64,000 nucleotides of DNA, taken from positions 1,674,001 to 1,738,000 of the forward strand of contig NZ_JACHCG010000001.1 in NCBI RefSeq assembly GCF_014200595.1, given 5' to 3'. The DNA comes from Pedobacter cryoconitis (GTDB lineage Bacteria > Bacteroidota > Bacteroidia > Sphingobacteriales > Sphingobacteriaceae). The notes under the pieces were generated by a model, which did no database searches, was not told the origin of the DNA, and saw only the letters and a list, made by a program, of their open reading frames with translations. Positions 28,501-36,485 of this stretch are shown one piece after another. The first letter of the stretch is position 1; every line of letters starts with the position of its first letter. The position numbers and the translations under genes were made by a program.

Positions 28501-28781
28501 TTTTTGATCAGTACAGAAAGGAAATTTTGAATTCCAAATTATTGATGGTTGAAGGAAAATTGCAACGGGAAGGTTTAGTAGTACATGTCATCGTTACTAA
28601 GTGTTTTGATTTAACGAAGTTGCTAGGCAAGCTGGTACAAAGAGAGAATGATGACTTGCCGTTATTGACTTTAGCCCGCGCAGACGAAAAGAGCGCTCCT
28701 TATCCATCGCAAAATAAGAAGATGCAAACTCGCGAAGACGGTTCAAAAGAGGTGTTTTATGGAGGAAGAAATTTTAAATAG
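25551..28781 (+). CDS. dnaE2: DnaE2: error-prone DNA polymerase III alpha subunit
   Basis: A 1076-residue C-family polymerase. The N-terminal PHP domain (about 1-210, YSELQVTSNFSFLRGASHPHEMV) is followed by the palm with catalytic acids in PPDIDVDFEHERREEI and FLKVDVLALGML, the GRGSAANSAICFCLG motif and FGSYGFPESHAASFALLVY, a helix-hairpin-helix zone, and an OB-fold (LIKVAGLVLVRQRPGTAKG, about 945-1010). Length and the ESHAASFA motif are those of DnaE2 rather than the replicative DnaE. As the third gene of the imu operon it carries the polymerase activity of translesion synthesis and induced mutagenesis. Confidence 0.95.
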   Translation: MEYSELQVTSNFSFLRGASHPHEMVNQAAAFGYRKIAITDRNTLAGIVRAHVAAKDKEIKIIPACRLDLLDGPSLLAYPTDREGYGRLSALLTKGNLRAEKGQCHLHKADVYEHAKGILFTVVMPNQLNRHFNFEDSFIQHINEYKEALNKQLYLSATRSYLGNDDKLIFRVEQLSKRYNIPAVATNNVHYHEPSRRELQDILTCVREKCTIHDAGFRLNQNAERFMKPVAEMYRLFRKYPDTVRNTMFIAEACTFSLDELKYIYPEEINQSGRSPMEELEYLTWKGAHEFYGALIPEKVVNMVNHEMEFVKKMDYANYFLFVEDIVREARSRNILCQGRGSAANSAICFCLGITSVNPMKFDLLFERFISPARNEPPDIDVDFEHERREEIMQYVYKKYGRDRAAIVATVTQLHQKGALRDVGKAMGLSVDTINRLSNSVWKLTDEWFEGKRLTEQGLNPNDPHLKKTLELTSQMMGFPRQLGQHTGGFVVTNGKLTDLCPILNARMDDRTNIEWNKDDIDALGFLKVDVLALGMLTCIRKAFDECKQHYGLNLTLANVPQDDPGVYDMICLADTLGVFQIESRAQMSMLPRLKPRGFYDLVIEVAIVRPGPIQGDMVHPYLRRRNGEEDVEYPMPELEEILGRTLGVPLFQEQAMKIAIVAAGFTPAEADGLRRSMATFKSIGLVNQYEKQLVAGMTKKGYTEDFAKRIFKQLEGFGSYGFPESHAASFALLVYVSCWLKHYYPDAFATALLNSMPMGFYQPAQIVIDAQKHGVEVRPPDINRSTWDNLLEEKSGKYYAIRLGFRQIKGVGQEEMDILVDRRSGGYKTVTALRDAGIAINTLERLADADAFRSMGLDRRKALWEVAALQDMPVEIFKGQPSESVLETQVELPLMTQGEHVVEDYASVGLSLKAHPVSFVRPQLEMLRSITTHAATHDAQNGQLIKVAGLVLVRQRPGTAKGVCFITIEDETGFTNLVVFQKLFDQYRKEILNSKLLMVEGKLQREGLVVHVIVTKCFDLTKLLGKLVQRENDDLPLLTLARADEKSAPYPSQNKKMQTREDGSKEVFYGGRNFK

Positions 28782-28838
28782 AATTAAAATCAAGTTTAAA
28801 ACATAAAAAAGGAGCTTTTTTTATAATACCTTTATTTT

Positions 28839-29627
28839 ATGAAAATAGCTTTAGCTTCCCCTCCATTTCCGGAAAATATCAATGATGGTTTACAGACACT
28901 TGAGAAGATGGTGATAGAGGCTGCTGATCTGAAAGCTGAAATTATCTGTTTCCCAGAATCTTATCTTCCAGGATATCCAGGGATGGGTTATTCAAAAGCA
29001 GACCAGACTAGCGAAAACCTGGAGACAGCATTAAACGAAGTGTGCAGAATTGCGGCTGAGAACTCAATTGCAATTATTGTTCCTATGGATTGGTATATCG
29101 ATAAACAACTTGTCAACCTGGCTTATGTTGTTTCCGAAAAGGGTGAAATATTAGGTTATCAAACTAAAAATCAACTAGATCCTTCTGAGGACACTATCTG
29201 GGTGCCAGGTACAGAGAGATCTATATTTGAGATTAAAGATGTCAAATTTGGTATAACTATATGCCATGAAGGATTTCGTTATCCTGAATCAGTAAGATGG
29301 GCGGCACAAAACGGTGCCCGGATCGTTTTTCATCCTCACTTTTCTGGAAGTAATACGAATGGAGTGAAGCTAACGGAATGGGGCAATAAAAGCAACCCTT
29401 ACTATGAAAAAGCAATGGTGATGAGAGCTTTAGAAAACACGATTTATTTTGCCAGCGTTAATTATTCATCCCTTTATCCTGAATCAGCCAGTTCATTAAT
29501 TGACCCTGCTGGAAATTGTGTACTCCATGAAGTTTATGAAAGATCTGGTATTATTGTTGGAGAAATTGACCCTGATCAGGCAACTGGCCTATTAGCCAAA
29601 AGATTTAAAAACTCCCTATACAGTTAA
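28839..29627 (+). CDS. Carbon-nitrogen hydrolase (nitrilase/amidase superfamily)
   Basis: A 262-residue single-domain hydrolase that cleaves a C-N bond in an amide, nitrile or carbamoyl compound. The catalytic triad is visible: Glu40 in CFPESYLPG, Lys110 in YQTKNQLDP and Cys142 in TICHEGFRYPE. The family's RALEN motif is present (MVMRALENTIYF). Substrate cannot be told from the sequence. It begins 57 nt after dnaE2 on the same strand but is not an expected partner of the mutasome; its own short A/T-rich leader suggests it may be separately expressed. Confidence 0.88.
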   Translation: MKIALASPPFPENINDGLQTLEKMVIEAADLKAEIICFPESYLPGYPGMGYSKADQTSENLETALNEVCRIAAENSIAIIVPMDWYIDKQLVNLAYVVSEKGEILGYQTKNQLDPSEDTIWVPGTERSIFEIKDVKFGITICHEGFRYPESVRWAAQNGARIVFHPHFSGSNTNGVKLTEWGNKSNPYYEKAMVMRALENTIYFASVNYSSLYPESASSLIDPAGNCVLHEVYERSGIIVGEIDPDQATGLLAKRFKNSLYS

Positions 29628-29822
29628 TACCTGGGTTGAGTTTTTTAAGATCCTATTTTATTCCTATTGGTTGTAATTCCTAGTGTTCCTCTTCTTCTTT
29701 GTTTGCAGCAATATTGAACTTATTCGGTATGGTGTTTGCTAAGAACCGCTTGTAAGGCGTTTACGTAGGTGTAATGAAATTTAGTTCAAGTGTGGGCTTT
29801 TATTATAAATAGGAATTAAAAT

Positions 29823-30953
29823 ATGTCAGATAGACCATTAAAAATGGTAAATACAGTAAATCGTTTTTTGCTCATGAAGATTGATAGAGAGGACGAATTA
29901 CAGCAAATCGTCGAACTTGCAGCCAATATATGTAATGTACCGATAGCGATGATTACACTTATGGATGATCAGACTCAATATATCAAATTCAAAGTCGGTA
30001 CTGATCCTATTGGAATTTCTTTTCATGAAAACTTTTGCAGGCATACTGTTGTACAAAAAGAACTGTTAATTATTCCCGATACACAGTTGGATGAGCGGGT
30101 GAAGAATAATTCATATGTAGTTCACCAACCGCACATCCGCTTTTATGCAGGATCGCCACTAACTACTCACGACGGCTTTAATATAGGTACATTGTGTGTT
30201 TACGATAGACAGCCTAAAACACTGACAATCATTGAGCAAAAGATGTTAAGCCGGCTTGCACGGCAAGTCACCCGCTTGTTGGAATTTGATGCCAGTCTCC
30301 AGTTATTGAAAGAACAATATGAATCTTCACGTGTAGAAGAAATTAAGCTCCGTTCTTTCTTTGAAAGTTCTGGTTGCTGCCATTTGCTGCTGGATACTCA
30401 TCTGCGTGTGCTTTCCTTTAACAACACCATGGTCAATTTACTCAGGAACAACTATCAGCTAACAATTGCAGAAGGGATGGAGGTGAATGATTATATTGAA
30501 CCTGGATTTGTTGAGGAGTTCATCAGGAATTGTAAACGCGCATTATTGGGAGAAAATGTCAATATTGAAACCATCATCAACTCGCCAAAAGGAAGTAACC
30601 CATGGCATCTTATTTTCGAGCCTGCTTTTGATTCTATGGGAGCCATTATAGGTGTTACTTATAGTGCAACAGACATTACACAAATGGTAAGGGATGAAAA
30701 AACGGTTATAGAACAAGGAGAATCTCTTCGTCAGATTGATCGTATTCTCTCCGCTAACTTACATCATCCTCTAGAAGTTATCAAAGGTACAATGGCTACT
30801 ATGAAACAGCAAGGTTATCCAGATGATGTGATAGAGTTTAACCTGCTGGAAAAGGCTTGTGATGAACTTTTGGACAAAGGGAGCCTAATCATTTTATCAG
30901 AGGAACGAAATGGTGGGAATGTACCTTCATCATTAAACGCTTCCATCTATTAA
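29823..30953 (+). CDS. GAF-PAS sensor protein with a truncated kinase-like C-terminus (paralogue 1)
   Basis: A 376-residue soluble sensor. A GAF domain (about 20-160; the motifs FHENFCRHTVVQKELLIIPDTQLDERV, HIRFYAGSPL and GTLCVYD are characteristic) is followed by a coiled linker, a PAS-like domain (about 185-290) and a short helical segment with NLHHPLEVIKGTMA that resembles a histidine-kinase dimerisation/H-box. The chain stops about 60 residues later: there is no ATPase domain. It is 28 nt upstream of a close paralogue with the same layout. Role unknown; it may receive or relay phosphate or signal through protein contacts. Confidence 0.82.
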   Translation: MSDRPLKMVNTVNRFLLMKIDREDELQQIVELAANICNVPIAMITLMDDQTQYIKFKVGTDPIGISFHENFCRHTVVQKELLIIPDTQLDERVKNNSYVVHQPHIRFYAGSPLTTHDGFNIGTLCVYDRQPKTLTIIEQKMLSRLARQVTRLLEFDASLQLLKEQYESSRVEEIKLRSFFESSGCCHLLLDTHLRVLSFNNTMVNLLRNNYQLTIAEGMEVNDYIEPGFVEEFIRNCKRALLGENVNIETIINSPKGSNPWHLIFEPAFDSMGAIIGVTYSATDITQMVRDEKTVIEQGESLRQIDRILSANLHHPLEVIKGTMATMKQQGYPDDVIEFNLLEKACDELLDKGSLIILSEERNGGNVPSSLNASIY

Positions 30954-30981
30954 GTTATCATTAGTTAAACTATATTTTTCG

Positions 30982-32079
30982 ATGCCATATAATGAGTTAA
31001 AAAGACTGGAGGCGGTAAATCGATTTCTAAAAGTTCAGGTTGATAAACAGGAAGAATTTAAAGAAATCACCCAGTTGGCTGCAGATATTTGCGGCGTACC
31101 AAACGCGCTGATCACGCTAATAGGTCAGGATACAGAATATATCCTATTTAATGACAGGTTTATACCCAGCTCTGGCAGGGATGAATCCTTTTGTCATTTT
31201 GTAGTAGAAAGCGCAGCCATAATGGTTGTTCCAGATGCGCAATTAGATCCTGATCTTAAGAGTTACGCTGCGGTAAGAAGGGAGGCTGGTATCCGCTTTT
31301 ATGCAGGCGCGCCGCTCACTACTAATGACGGACAAACACTGGGAAGTTTATGTGTTTTTGATCAAAAACCAGGGCAACTTACAGAAATCCAAAAAAAGAT
31401 GTTGCAAAACCTAGCCAAACAGGTCATCCAGTTGCTAGATTTTGAAAGCAATCTCCATTTTCTAAAAGAACAATATTTGAATGCCAAAAAACTTGAATTG
31501 AAAATGAATTCATTTTTTGAAAGCACCACGAGCAACCACTTGTTGCTGGATAAAGATTTGAACATAATTTGCTGTAATAAAGCAGTTAAAGAATTGATCA
31601 AGAAGGCTTATGGAGTTGAAATGCATCCGGGCATGAATATCAAGCAGTTCATTGATGCTGATTATGTGGCAGACTTTATTAATAATTGTAGTATTACGTT
31701 ATCAGGAGAAAGTATCAGACTGGAACTTTTACACAATTATGGAGTGTCCTCCAGTTGGTTTATAGAAAGTTATGATCCGGCTAGAAATAACGATGGTGAA
31801 ATTATCGGTATATCTTATAATTCCATCGATATTTCCAAAAGAATAGCCTCTCAGCAGACCGCTTTAGCTCAGCAACGTAAACTCAACCATATTGCATTTA
31901 TACAGTCTCACGAATTTCGCAGACCGGTAGCCACAATCAAAGGCATGCTTAATCTGATGGAAATGGATGGATACGATGAGAATTATCCATTGTTAAAAGT
32001 GATCAGAAATAGCGTAAACGAGATAGACGATAACATAGTTGAGATTGTAAATTTTACAGTTAAAAACGCTGAATACTAA
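30982..32079 (+). CDS. GAF-PAS sensor protein with HisKA-like end but no ATPase domain (paralogue 2)
   Basis: A 365-residue paralogue of the upstream gene, with the same order: GAF (about 20-150; DESFCHFVVESAAIMVVPDAQLD, GIRFYAGAPLTTNDGQTLGSLCVFD), linker, PAS-like domain (about 180-285) and a helical H-box segment in which the sequence QSHEFRRPVATIKGMLNLM closely matches HisKA domains and retains the phospho-acceptor His. The remaining tail is about 45 residues, far too short for HATPase_c. The pair looks like a tandem duplication since diverged. The better-preserved H-box here makes it a candidate histidine phosphotransfer or pseudo-kinase protein. Confidence 0.85.
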   Translation: MPYNELKRLEAVNRFLKVQVDKQEEFKEITQLAADICGVPNALITLIGQDTEYILFNDRFIPSSGRDESFCHFVVESAAIMVVPDAQLDPDLKSYAAVRREAGIRFYAGAPLTTNDGQTLGSLCVFDQKPGQLTEIQKKMLQNLAKQVIQLLDFESNLHFLKEQYLNAKKLELKMNSFFESTTSNHLLLDKDLNIICCNKAVKELIKKAYGVEMHPGMNIKQFIDADYVADFINNCSITLSGESIRLELLHNYGVSSSWFIESYDPARNNDGEIIGISYNSIDISKRIASQQTALAQQRKLNHIAFIQSHEFRRPVATIKGMLNLMEMDGYDENYPLLKVIRNSVNEIDDNIVEIVNFTVKNAEY

Positions 32080-32080
32080 A

Positions 32081-32749
32081 CTATGCTATTGTCGGATTCT
32101 GATGAGTCATTTTATCCTTCCTCGTTTTAGCAATAGCATGGGCAATAAAGCCGATCGCAATTAAACTTCCCAGTACTGAAGGGAGAAACTGGCTATAGGG
32201 TTGATATTGTGGAAACACTGTTCCTGTAAAAGCGGAGAGAAGCCCACTAAATGCACTAACCATTTTTAGGATATGCTCATATAGCCAGAGTTTACCATAA
32301 ACTTTTTTTGAGACCAGGTATCTGCCGAAGTCATAACCAACTGCCATCAGGAGATAGCTGACCGTGCTGTAAATAATGACAGGTGACCAGATCATACCGA
32401 TTGCATTGAAGTACCAGATAAAGAAAGTAACCGAGGCCAGGGCCAGTAGTGCGATAAAGATATCCAGGGCCTTAGGTATGTTTGATCTGCAACGGGCTGC
32501 ACGGAAGCCTGAGAGACCCATATAGCCGCTTAATACAGTAATGACCAAAAGGAAGCTGTTAAGTTTGAATACAAATACGCCGAGCAGGCCAGTAAAAATA
32601 ACAATGCCCAGAAGTAGGAGGAATATCTTTCCGGAGATTCTGTGAACGCTACCTTGTTTCTTTTTGAATAGGATAAATATCCCGGTCAACAGGGCTAGCG
32701 AGCCTGCTGCGACATGAATGATGATGTTGCTTTGATGAAGGAGTTCCAT
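32081..32749 (-). CDS. Multi-pass membrane protein of DUF2306 type
   Basis: A 222-residue integral membrane protein with about seven hydrophobic helices, opening with IIIHVAAGSLALLTGIFIL and the HRISGKIFLLLLG segment, and closing with YEHILKMVSAFSGLLSAFTG and LGSLIAIGFIAHA. This pattern is that of DUF2306-like proteins; no enzymatic motif is seen. I choose the ATG at 32749 because the longer reading starts with TTG at 32764. The AraC-type membrane regulator lies upstream on the same strand (67 nt away) and probably controls or co-transcribes with it. Confidence 0.8.
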   Translation of the reverse strand: MELLHQSNIIIHVAAGSLALLTGIFILFKKKQGSVHRISGKIFLLLLGIVIFTGLLGVFVFKLNSFLLVITVLSGYMGLSGFRAARCRSNIPKALDIFIALLALASVTFFIWYFNAIGMIWSPVIIYSTVSYLLMAVGYDFGRYLVSKKVYGKLWLYEHILKMVSAFSGLLSAFTGTVFPQYQPYSQFLPSVLGSLIAIGFIAHAIAKTRKDKMTHQNPTIA

Positions 32750-32815
32750 TTGTTTTTTCTTCAAAGAAACCGTTCTGCCGGGCCAGTTCCGCCCCAGCTT
32801 ATAAGCTGGGACTTA

Positions 32816-33952
32816 TCAATTCTTGTTGTTCTGTTTCTGGTATTCAAGTGGTCCGATCCCGGTTTGTGTTTTGAAGATCCTGTTGAATGCTGATTTAGAA
32901 CGGAAACCGCATTCGTAGGCTATTCCAAGGATGGAGAGATGAGAGAGATCAGGATCTAAAAGCTTTGTTTTTACTTCCTCCACCCGGTAGGTATTGACAA
33001 AAACAAAAAAGTTGTTTGCTGATTTTTGGTTGATAGCCTGTGAAAGCTGGTTTGGGTTTACGCCAATCTGTTGCGCCAGTATGGAAAGACTAAGGTCGTC
33101 CCTGAGATAAGGTTTTTCCTTTTCCATATGCCCAAGTAACCTTTGGTATAACTGTGCAGCAGAAATTTCATCAAGGCCGGTTTTTTTATAGGGGATGGGC
33201 TCTGCTGGTTTTTCGTCGGGCATTTCTTTTTTTGTTATGCTTTCCTGGGACATACCCATATAGCCAATGATAAATACATAAATAGAGAGAGCAGTACCAA
33301 CATAGGTAAACAGGTTTTCAGTGTTGACAATCTGCTGTTGCCTGCCAAACCGGATTAACAGAAATAATAGAATAAATAGTACAAGTATCGAAATGACCAG
33401 CCATTTAAGCCAGTTTAAACTGATCCTTTCGGTGTAGGAATAATGATCTGGAAGATTTTTCCGGTAAGCCCGGAGGACTGCTAAGCCCATGAATGCATAT
33501 ATTCCCGGTATAACTGCCATTGGCAGGGTGAAAATATAAACGACGGTTACGGGGACATCGGATGAAAAGTGGGGATAGCCGTATCTGATCGATATTCCAT
33601 TGGGATAAATAAAATTTGCTGCCATAGTGAGGGTAAGACAGACCGCCCAGGGAGCTATATAAACTATTTTTTTTTTGAAATCCGGCACTTTGCCAAAAGA
33701 AATGCTGCTGATGTATTGAAAGAGGGCCGGAGCGGTCAATAATGGGATTGAAAACGCTATGATCCCTGAAAAGCCAGTGGTAACAGTGCTTGCTGAAAGG
33801 TTGTCGAAATAAAAGAATAGCTGGACGCTTACCAGGATCAACCAGCTGATAAGCCATTTGTTAGCTAATTGATTAGTTGTTTTTTTGCGCAATAACAGGG
33901 CTAGAAAGAGACCCTGAACAGCGCCGGTAAATATGATATATCTTAGGATCAT
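32816..33952 (-). CDS. Membrane-embedded AraC-family transcriptional regulator
   Basis: A 378-residue regulator with about seven transmembrane helices in residues 1-245 (for example VSVQLFFYFDNLSAS, TALSIYVFIIGYMG) and a C-terminal cytoplasmic AraC DNA-binding domain (about 270-375) with the DLSHLSILGIAYECGFRSKSAFNRIFK signature and the ending FVFVNTYRVEEVKTKLLD helix. Such membrane AraC proteins are frequent in Bacteroidota and sense a signal at the membrane. The downstream gene for a DUF2306-like protein is the likely target or partner. It precedes a dehydrogenase gene with which it shares strand. Confidence 0.9.
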   Translation of the reverse strand: MILRYIIFTGAVQGLFLALLLRKKTTNQLANKWLISWLILVSVQLFFYFDNLSASTVTTGFSGIIAFSIPLLTAPALFQYISSISFGKVPDFKKKIVYIAPWAVCLTLTMAANFIYPNGISIRYGYPHFSSDVPVTVVYIFTLPMAVIPGIYAFMGLAVLRAYRKNLPDHYSYTERISLNWLKWLVISILVLFILLFLLIRFGRQQQIVNTENLFTYVGTALSIYVFIIGYMGMSQESITKKEMPDEKPAEPIPYKKTGLDEISAAQLYQRLLGHMEKEKPYLRDDLSLSILAQQIGVNPNQLSQAINQKSANNFFVFVNTYRVEEVKTKLLDPDLSHLSILGIAYECGFRSKSAFNRIFKTQTGIGPLEYQKQNNKN

Positions 33953-33988
33953 CAGGTCAGCATGAAAGTGAGCAGTATAAAATGACTA

Positions 33989-34855
33989 TTACTTCCTTAA
34001 TTTTTTAAAATTCTGAAAAGTTTCAATGACTTGTTCAGGTTTCTCATTTTCAAAGATCTGTGATTTGTAAACCCTGTCAAATGTTTCGGCAATTCCAGAG
34101 GCAACGATATGAGGAAGGTTTTCATTTTTAAGCATTTCAGTCAGACCTTCCATCTCATCGATCCTCCTGAAAAGATGCTGCGGGTAAGTTGGTGTGGTTT
34201 TTATAAGATCCTTATAAGTTCCAGGAAGGAATTCCTGAAGGCTGTCATTCAATTCGTCAAGAATACCAAAGTGTGCAGCCGCTGTCATGGTTTCAAAAAA
34301 CAAGGCATTCATTCCTTTATTAATCATGGAGAACAGCAATTTATAGGCTGATGAAGCTTCAGTTTTTTCGCCTGCATCTTTGATGATGAAAATGTTTCTG
34401 AACAGATTTATAAAATCATTTCTGTGACTGCCGCTTACAATGAAAACGGCCTTATCCGGTATATCTTTTGAAGCCCCCATTACTGCTCCATTCACAAATG
34501 GAATATCCATTGGCAGCAATAATTTTTCAATGTACAAAGCCAAAGAAGCCGTGTTAGAGTTCAAGTCTGCATACAGTGGACGATTGGAGGAATTCTGTAG
34601 ACATAACACGATATTTTCTGCAAGTTCCACGCTGCCTTTCGGACTTGTAAGGGAAAATATAATATCTGCATGTTCGATGGTATTCTGCAAGGAGCCAGTA
34701 TCTTCAATTCCTGCATCCTGAATATTTATAAGTGTCTTTTCAGACCTTCCATCTCCAGCGGTAATTACTCTGAAATTATTTTTTATTAAAGCTTTTGCAA
34801 TCTGAGTTCCCATATCTCCTGGGGAAAGAAGTGCAATTACTGGCTGAGACTGCAT
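33989..34855 (-). CDS. NAD(P)-binding 6-phosphogluconate-dehydrogenase-like protein
   Basis: A 288-residue oxidoreductase of the beta-hydroxyacid dehydrogenase superfamily. The N-terminal Rossmann fold has the PGDMGTQIAKALIKNNFRV nucleotide loop (about residues 12-32) and the DIIFSLTSPKGSVELAENI motif. The C-terminal helical domain includes the YADLNSNTASLA segment and the SSAYKLLFSMINKGMNALFFE helix carrying the catalytic Lys, and resembles DUF1932-type proteins. Probably reduces or oxidises a small hydroxy acid; substrate unknown. It is the first gene of a minus-strand group with the membrane AraC regulator and DUF2306-like protein, though the 37-nt spacing does not prove an operon. Confidence 0.8.
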   Translation of the reverse strand: MQSQPVIALLSPGDMGTQIAKALIKNNFRVITAGDGRSEKTLINIQDAGIEDTGSLQNTIEHADIIFSLTSPKGSVELAENIVLCLQNSSNRPLYADLNSNTASLALYIEKLLLPMDIPFVNGAVMGASKDIPDKAVFIVSGSHRNDFINLFRNIFIIKDAGEKTEASSAYKLLFSMINKGMNALFFETMTAAAHFGILDELNDSLQEFLPGTYKDLIKTTPTYPQHLFRRIDEMEGLTEMLKNENLPHIVASGIAETFDRVYKSQIFENEKPEQVIETFQNFKKLRK

Positions 34856-35570
34856 ATATGATGATTTATTTACCTGAATATCTTACTGGCTTAAATTTAG
34901 TCCTTTTTTAATTTTTTAAACTATTTGATTGCCAGAAAAAGCAATTTAGCGATTGTAACTGACCAATCGCAACCGCTCTAAAAAAGTCTTTGTACCATCA
35001 TTTACAAAAGTCCGGTTTTGCGGGGAGAGGTTACCTCATTATTTTTAACTCAATTCAAGTTTAAAGTTAATGAGCTTAGCTTCAGTATGCAGGCAGTTTT
35101 GAACAAAAGGATTGTCAATTTGTTCAAAAAAATCACCTTCATCAATATATTGCTCCCAGGCATGGTTAAAGTGTTGACTGTAAGATTTCATAACCTTTTT
35201 AAATATAAATAGTATATGTATTCATAGATGTCTGAATAGATGTACATCGTTAACAAAGTTAACCCCCGAATATAAGAATTTAAGTCGAATTGATCTTTTG
35301 GGGAAGCTTTAATGTCATATTTGAATTAATTATAATTATTAAGTTAATATTATAGTTATATGATTTATATATTAAATTCACTTATAGTCAATATGTTGAC
35401 TATGATAGCTTGGAAAATATAGGTGTTTTAAGGTAGTAGTGGCATAGTGCTGTATGCCACAACCCCTATAGTACTGCTTCCGAACCTAATGATAATAAGG
35501 GGGTTGTATTAATGTTAATCACGTATCTTTAATAGAAAGTTTAGTTAGGTTATGTAAAAAAAATATATTT
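34856..35570. other. 715-base intergenic region with several palindromes
   Basis: No gene is supported; a 64-codon ORF (35018-35212) has no recognisable features. Three structured elements lie near the right end: IR 35384-35403 (ATAGTCAA / TTGACTAT), IR 35439-35460 (GTGGCATA / TATGCCAC) and complementary AACCCC and GGGGTT stretches at about 35460-35467 and 35499-35507. They precede the DUF6266-like fragment and could be an RNA leader or the edge of an inserted element. Confidence 0.45.
35384..35460. repeat. Pair of short perfect inverted repeats
   Basis: Two neighbouring palindromes, each with perfect 8-bp arms: 35384-35391/35396-35403 around TATG, and 35439-35446/35453-35460 around GTGCTG. 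No adjacent U tract, so a terminator role is not obvious. Confidence 0.5.
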
Positions 35571-35864
35571 ATGGTAGTATTTAGAAATGGCTCTGGCAGC
35601 GGTTTTTCACGGAGAAACGACAATGTTATTACCTATATGTTAAATGGACAATGGGTAAGCAGAATAATAGGATTACGTACATACAAGCCCATAAAGCCTG
35701 TTTTAGCAGTCTGGCAGGTTACAAAATTAGCGACTGATTTTCTTAAACCAGTCAGGGATTTTATAAAGACTGGGTTCGAACTAGAAACCAAAGTAACATT
35801 TTTAAATTATCATAATGTTGCGGCAGAGTATAATCGGTTAAATGCAATAACCGGAGCTAAATAA
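35571..35864 (+). CDS. DUF6266-like protein, truncated
   Basis: A 97-codon ORF opening with an ATG and ending NAITGAK. The segment with FLKPVRDFIKTGFELETK and NYHNVAAEYNRLNAITG matches, in my recollection, the first half of the DUF6266 proteins that are abundant in Pedobacter and relatives, which normally continue for another 100 or so residues. Here it stops directly after the NAITG motif, so it is likely a truncated copy or pseudogene. It is flanked on both sides by repeat-rich non-coding DNA rather than normal genes. Confidence 0.5.
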   Translation: MVVFRNGSGSGFSRRNDNVITYMLNGQWVSRIIGLRTYKPIKPVLAVWQVTKLATDFLKPVRDFIKTGFELETKVTFLNYHNVAAEYNRLNAITGAK

Positions 35865-35882
35865 CAGATCTATATCGGCCGG

Positions 35883-35904
35883 GTACTGCCTGAGTATTGC
35901 CTGA
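35883..35904 (+). repeat. Tandem 11-bp repeat
   Basis: Two units, GTACTGCCTGA and GTATTGCCTGA, directly followed by a partial third (GTACT). It lies just after the DUF6266-like fragment. Confidence 0.5.
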
Positions 35905-35945
35905 GTACTCGTTAGGGTAAGAGCGATGCTAAAGTAACGTGAGTC

Positions 35946-35997
35946 CATGGCAAGTCCAAGTCAAAACAACTAGTTGAAACAACATGGACTTGGCATG
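35946..35997. repeat. Nested palindrome (52 bases)
   Basis: Outer arms 35946-35960 and 35983-35997 match at 13 of 15 positions, and a perfect 10-bp palindrome CAACTAGTTG (35967-35976) sits exactly at their centre. A second AACTAGTT copy occurs at 36058-36065, 90 bases on. It looks like a mobile-element end, recombination site or REP-like element; no transposase is nearby. Confidence 0.5.
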
Positions 35998-36105
35998 CTT
36001 ACAGCCTGTTCTCAACCTGGTGTAACCCCGACCACCACTCAGGCACAACCAGACCATAACTAGTTGAAGATTAATGAAATTATAATTTTACCTTTGACTA
36101 ACGCA

Positions 36106-36155
36106 CGGACAACTGCGGACAATTGCAGACAGCTGCGGACAATTGCGGACATTGT
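36106..36155 (+). repeat. Five tandem copies of a 10-bp unit
   Basis: Units in order: CGGACAACTG, CGGACAATTG, CAGACAGCTG, CGGACAATTG, CGGACATTGT. Each of the first four ends in a CAnnTG-like palindrome and the repeat has a period of one helical turn, which suits cooperative protein binding or polymerase slippage. Confidence 0.65.
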
Positions 36156-36196
36156 CTACTCCTGATGATGCGCTTTAACGTTAATGATTTACATTT

Positions 36197-36450
36197 ATGG
36201 AAAAGCAACTATTTATGGTAATTTTCAATGGTAAATTTTCAAAGGGAATCCTGGGCGATTTCATTTTTAAAGCAGCAGTTTGGCGTACAGGTTGTTTCAA
36301 AAGTTCTGTACTGGACATAATGAAACAATCAATGGAAACCGAAAAAGGCATCAGAGAACTTTCGTAAAAGTAGCAAGGCAGGAAAAATCAGGATCTTTCC
36401 TGCCTCTAAGAATTCCGCTGAAGCGTTGGCCGATCTCTTATCAAAGTAAT
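36197..36450 (+). pseudogene. Possible eroded coding remnant
   Basis: An ATG at 36197 opens 56 codons (MEKQLFMVIFNG...GIRELS) and stops; a second reading in another frame continues with GKIRIFPASKNSAEALADLLSK to a stop at 36450. The shift of frame with continued coding-like composition suggests a broken gene. I cannot name the family. Confidence 0.3.
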
Positions 36451-36485
36451 CAGGGCGTTTAATAATGATAAATTGAACTATAAAA

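Noticed and set aside
33405..33857. 150-codon minus-strand ORF in another frame
   Set aside because: It overlaps the membrane half of the AraC-type regulator in the same strand, and only the regulator frame shows a family.
35018..35212. 64-codon ORF in the intergenic region
   Set aside because: No recognisable motif, AT-driven composition, and no promoter or neighbour that supports it.
36106..36155. CRISPR-like array
   Set aside because: The 10-bp units are directly contiguous without spacers, so this is a tandem repeat, not a CRISPR array.
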